From Bacteroidota bacterium (lineage in GTDB: Bacteria > Bacteroidota > Bacteroidia > Bacteroidales > B18-G4): 10,776 bases of DNA. The position numbers and the translations under genes were made by a program. The notes beneath the pieces were generated by a model. It made no database searches. It worked only from the letters and a program-made list of their open reading frames with translations, and had not been told where the DNA came from. This document shows, in pieces, positions 7,879-10,776 of this stretch. The stretch is taken from positions 1 through 10,776 of the forward strand of contig QMPN01000086.1 in the NCBI GenBank assembly GCA_003648575.1. Reading direction: 5' to 3'. How positions within the stretch are numbered: the stretch's first letter is position 1; each line of letters opens with the position of its first letter.

Positions 7879-9188
7879 GGTGTGATCCTGTTCATGATAT
7901 CGGCCATCAGTTGTGCTGACGACCTTCTTGAATATTTTTCCAGCATTCCGGTATCCAGGCTGTTCAGATGGCCATCGCCTGCTTTCCAATCTGTATACAG
8001 GCTCAGGAGCTTCTGTTTGAATTGTTCTTTCTCCGAATAATCGTACATGTCCGCTCTTGCTGTATCTTTCAAAATGGCTGCTGCATCCCCGTCGACAGGG
8101 CCGACAGAGATCACCGGCCTTCCTGAAGCCAGGTATTCAAAAAGTTTCCCTGTGATGATCAATTTATTGTTGCCCGATTGGGGAACTACAAATAATAATG
8201 TAGAGGAAGAGGTCATGATCCGGGTCGCCTCCGCATGCGGCACATAGCTGACAAGGTCCAGGTTTCCTGAAACACCTTTAGATTCAAAATATTCCGGCAC
8301 CGAGGAATCTACATTGCCAACAAAGCGAAGCTTAAAATCTTTTGCAAAACCTTCATCTTCCCTGATCAGCTCACAAATCCCATCCCATATCGTCGGGACA
8401 TGCTGATTGGGTTTAAAATTCCCCGTATATACCAGGCTAAACTCACTCTCTCCCGCACTCTCTTTCTCTTCTTTGCCACTCACCATATCCGCCATATCAA
8501 AGCCATTCATCACCACATTCACATGGGTATTGCGGTCGGCAAACTCTTCCTGCATGCCCGGGCTCACTACTGTCACAGCATCGGCATGCTTCAGTACAGC
8601 ATCCTCCAGCTTCTTATCTATACGTTTTGTTCTTCCGCTACGCGGCAGCATATCGTTATAATATACAGTTGTCCAGGGATCCCTGAGATCGGCCAACCAT
8701 GGTATATCAATTTTATGCTTAATCTTTAAACCACTAAGATGGGTACTGTGAGGAGGGCCTGTGCTTACAATGAGATCTATATTCTCTGAAGCAATAATTT
8801 TGAAGGCTGCTTTGCAAGCATATTTCTTCCAGCCTTTACGGGCATCCGGAATAAAAAAGTTTGAACGGATATACATAGCCAGGCGATCGACCACTGACCT
8901 CTTCTTATCTATGTTAATGAGTGCCACAGAAACAGATCCATCCTTTTTGCCTTTCAGCATATTATAAAAGCGAAAAGGATCGCTGCTTTTGGTCTTATAA
9001 ACCGTGATATTGGCAGGAACTTCCTTTTCCAGGTCCTGGTCCAGCGCTGAATAAGTACCGTCTTTTACGGTAAGGATATGTGCTTTCCAGCCAAATCCTT
9101 CCAGGTACTTCACAAATTTAAGCCATCGCTGCACCCCCGGGCCACCCGCAGGAGGCCAGTAGTAAGTCAGAATGAGTACCCGTTTCAT
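7875..9188 (-). CDS. GT4-type glycosyltransferase
   Basis: 437 residues from ATG 9186-9188, a GT-B retaining glycosyltransferase. The N-terminus ILTYYWPPAGGPGVQRWLKF is the glycine-rich acceptor-domain loop typical of the family and begins right after the MKRV start. Further motifs are NFFIPDARKGW, VSTGPPHSTHL, WLADLRDPWT and ADAVTVVSPGM. The C-terminal donor domain begins with LVYTGNFKPNQ and has GKLFEYLASGRPVISVGPVDGDAA near residues 375-400, which includes the usual K/E residues contacting the nucleotide sugar. The frame extends 39 codons further upstream, but that stretch translates the heptad-repeat hairpin and the end of the YfhO gene, so it is not part of the protein. It follows the YfhO gene by 80 bases and overlaps the beta-propeller gene by ATGA. 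Cytoplasmic, possibly membrane-associated. The transferred sugar is unknown. Confidence 0.88.
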   Translation of the reverse strand: MKRVLILTYYWPPAGGPGVQRWLKFVKYLEGFGWKAHILTVKDGTYSALDQDLEKEVPANITVYKTKSSDPFRFYNMLKGKKDGSVSVALINIDKKRSVVDRLAMYIRSNFFIPDARKGWKKYACKAAFKIIASENIDLIVSTGPPHSTHLSGLKIKHKIDIPWLADLRDPWTTVYYNDMLPRSGRTKRIDKKLEDAVLKHADAVTVVSPGMQEEFADRNTHVNVVMNGFDMADMVSGKEEKESAGESEFSLVYTGNFKPNQHVPTIWDGICELIREDEGFAKDFKLRFVGNVDSSVPEYFESKGVSGNLDLVSYVPHAEATRIMTSSSTLLFVVPQSGNNKLIITGKLFEYLASGRPVISVGPVDGDAAAILKDTARADMYDYSEKEQFKQKLLSLYTDWKAGDGHLNSLDTGMLEKYSRRSSAQLMADIMNRITP

Positions 9189-9196
9189 AGCAGATT

Positions 9197-9260
9197 GTTG
9201 CTGGTTTCTGGCAGCTGGCTGCTGGTTAATATACAAGAAACCAGTGACCAGCAACCAGTA
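9197..9260. repeat. Second heptanucleotide-repeat hairpin, upstream of the GT4 gene
   Basis: On the plus strand four heptads NNNCTGG follow each other (TTGCTGG 9198, TTTCTGG 9205, CAGCTGG 9212, CTGCTGG 9219). After a 14-base interval come three inverted heptads ACCAGNN (9240, 9247, 9254). The 15-base arm 9197-9211 pairs with 9241-9255 at 13 of 15 positions; an inner CTGGTT/AACCAG alternative is also possible. In the minus-strand transcript the hairpin ends 8 bases before the ATG of the glycosyltransferase. It fills nearly all of the 80-base gap after the YfhO stop. It may tune translation or mRNA stability between the two genes, which is inference. Confidence 0.8.
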
Positions 9261-9268
9261 GCTGTTTA

Positions 9269-10776
9269 TTATATATTCTTCCGAATCATTATGATACCAT
9301 AACACAATACAAGGAGCAAAAGGAGAATACTGCTCGCATAGCTGATAGTCTCTCCTGTGCTGTAAATAGCAGGCTCAAACCTGAATTCGATCTTATGTTG
9401 CCCTTCCGGGATGACCATGGCACGAAGTACATAATTGGCCCTGAAGTGCTCAGCAGGTTCACCATCGATAAAGGCATTCCATCCATTCGGATAGTACACC
9501 TCAGAAAATACCGCCAGCTGATCTGTAGCAGCACTTGATTCATAGGTCAAATGGTTGGCCTTATAATCGGTCAGTTTCAAAGTGGCATTGCTGTCAGCCA
9601 TAAACTGTTTTCCTTCTACATATTGCGCAAAACGCTTATCCACCACCATGGCATTAGCAGGATCAATATCACCTACCGCCACGATCTCCTCATCAGCATT
9701 CTCCACGATCTCATATTCATGAACAAACCAGCATGAACCAAGTCTGTAAGGGTTCATCACCGGTGCAGGCCCACCCTGTGTCATGATGATCAGGTATTTG
9801 GTGTTCAACATATTCAAGACCGGTGCCTGGCTTAGGGTAACTCCCAGCATGGCCGGATCGTCCGAGCTGCTTAATATATTGATCAGTCTAATCCTTTCCG
9901 GGTCTATCTGGTAGTCGATCAGCTCCTGGTATCGTTGCAGTTTAGCACCATGATAGCCACCTATGGATCGGTGGAAATATGATGTACTGGCATCACTGAA
10001 AGGATTCACGGTCATATTCAGCACCCTGAAGTAAACCTCTTTGTCACCCAGTATTTTTTTATCAGCCTCTGTTGGCTGGTAGGGATATTCAACTTCTCTG
10101 GCCCTTACGAAGTTATCATCGTTCAGGTAGCGTTTATCCACTGCCCACATGTCGATGAGAATGAGTACGGCAATACCTGCAATGGCATAGCCTGCCTTCA
10201 GCTTGTTCTTTAAGGAAAGCCAGATGAGCCCCGCGCCCAGGAGAATGAAAACAAGAGAGCGGAAGGCATCGATACGGAGTATTCTCATCCTGTCTGCTTC
10301 AAGGGCTCCTATCACCGCATCATGCATCTCTTGCGGATACCCCATCCTGAGAACATATTGCGTATCTCCAATATGGCTAAAATCAAAGAACACACCTGGT
10401 ATGGCCAGGAATATCAGCAGGATGCCTCCTACCGCTATCATGGAATATTTCAGTCCGTTAAGCAATAGTTTGTTGTCCCGTTCTTTCTCAAATACCCTGG
10501 CAAGAGCCAGGATGGCAAGCAGCGGAATGGCAAACTCCGCTATGACCAATATCATGGTCACCGCCCTGAACTTATTATATCCCGGGAAATAATCAAGGAA
10601 AAGGTCGGTAAACCACATAAAATTCTGCCCCCAGGCAAGCATGATGGATAATAAGCTTACCGTTAGCAGCCACCATTTCAGCTTACCCCTGACTACGATG
10701 AGGCCGAAGATAAAAAGGAAAAAGATGAGTGCACCGACATAAACCGGTCCTGAAGTGAATGGCTGTGTTCCCCAAT
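9269..10776 (-). CDS. YfhO-family membrane protein (GT-C-like), 5'-truncated
   Basis: The frame is open to the window edge, so the gene begins beyond it; 501 C-terminal residues are visible, ending at TAA 9269-9271. The visible start WGTQPFTSGPVYVGA is a characteristic periplasmic-loop motif of Bacteroidota YfhO proteins, which are usually over 800 residues. Six hydrophobic segments follow in the first 190 visible residues (for example ALIFFLFIFGLIVV, TMILVIAEFAIPLLAILALA and YAIAGIAVLILIDMWAV). Next is a soluble region of about 280 residues containing YYPNGWNAFIDGE and ANYVLRAMVIPEGQHKIEF, the beta-sandwich signature of the family, and a final membrane helix SSILLLLLVLCYGIIMI. YfhO relatives in Firmicutes glycosylate lipoteichoic acid using polyprenyl-phosphate sugars, so a role in extracytoplasmic glycan decoration is likely here. 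The methionine at 10642 is internal and not a start. Confidence 0.85.
   Translation of the reverse strand, partial: WGTQPFTSGPVYVGALIFFLFIFGLIVVRGKLKWWLLTVSLLSIMLAWGQNFMWFTDLFLDYFPGYNKFRAVTMILVIAEFAIPLLAILALARVFEKERDNKLLLNGLKYSMIAVGGILLIFLAIPGVFFDFSHIGDTQYVLRMGYPQEMHDAVIGALEADRMRILRIDAFRSLVFILLGAGLIWLSLKNKLKAGYAIAGIAVLILIDMWAVDKRYLNDDNFVRAREVEYPYQPTEADKKILGDKEVYFRVLNMTVNPFSDASTSYFHRSIGGYHGAKLQRYQELIDYQIDPERIRLINILSSSDDPAMLGVTLSQAPVLNMLNTKYLIIMTQGGPAPVMNPYRLGSCWFVHEYEIVENADEEIVAVGDIDPANAMVVDKRFAQYVEGKQFMADSNATLKLTDYKANHLTYESSAATDQLAVFSEVYYPNGWNAFIDGEPAEHFRANYVLRAMVIPEGQHKIEFRFEPAIYSTGETISYASSILLLLLVLCYGIIMIRKNI

Noticed and set aside
7879..7989. Upstream start for the beta-propeller gene at 7989
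   Set aside because: It lies within the glycosyltransferase coding region and adds 37 residues with no family character; the ATGA overlap at 7875-7878 is the usual coupled start.
9197..9260. Repeat region read as a small CRISPR or direct-repeat array
   Set aside because: Units are 7 bases with no spacers of constant length, the arms are inverted, and no cas gene is present.
9189..9305. Upstream extension of the GT4 reading frame by 39 codons, starting at 9305
   Set aside because: The extra stretch translates the heptad-repeat hairpin and overlaps the end of the YfhO gene, while the GT4 fold begins directly at MKRVLILTYYW from 9188.

Overview
The window is part of a surface-polysaccharide (capsule or O-antigen type) locus, most likely from a member of the Bacteroidota. 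Three things point there. The small phosphatase at 1714-2226 resembles, as I remember it, the Bacteroides thetaiotaomicron KDN-9-phosphate phosphatase nearly end to end. The YfhO-type membrane protein and the GT4 glycosyltransferase have forms familiar from that phylum. Shine-Dalgarno sequences are weak or absent, and TAnnTTTG-like -7 promoter elements lie ahead of the two divergent genes. No rRNA, tRNA, CRISPR array, transposase or integrase was seen. Coding density is very high.

Layout. (a) 1-1625, plus strand: 3' part of a GT-B-like glycosyltransferase gene whose start is outside the window. (b) 1650-1710: hairpin built of heptanucleotide repeats between two convergent genes. (c) 4958 down to 1714, minus strand: a three-gene unit. 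In order of transcription it encodes a divergent NeuB barrel fused to an SpsF-like cytidylyltransferase, a NANS-type nonulosonate-9-phosphate synthase, and a KdsC/YrbI-type HAD phosphatase; the last two overlap by ATGA. (d) 4959-5118: divergent promoter region. (e) 5119-6780, plus strand: a GpsA-like dehydrogenase and a PIG-L/LmbE-type deacetylase. (f) 10776 down to 6775, minus strand: C-terminal part of a YfhO-family membrane protein, a second heptad-repeat hairpin, a GT4 glycosyltransferase and a beta-propeller protein; the last two overlap by ATGA.

How the genes fit together. The synthase and phosphatase form a complete two-step route from a hexose 6-phosphate plus phosphoenolpyruvate to a free nine-carbon 2-keto-3-deoxy acid. 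Residues visible in both enzymes favour KDN (from mannose-6-phosphate) over N-acetylneuraminate. No ordinary NeuA is present. The only cytidylyltransferase in the window is the C-terminal half of the fusion protein, so it is the best candidate for CMP activation, although its N-terminal NeuB half lacks the usual lysine and the SAF domain and may do something else. The dehydrogenase and deacetylase probably make or modify another activated building block. The glycosyltransferases and YfhO protein would assemble or decorate the glycan.

The most interesting points are the SAF-less, active-site-altered NeuB/SpsF fusion, the substrate-specificity residues consistent with KDN, and two intergenic hairpins made of period-7 repeats of different sequence but the same design.
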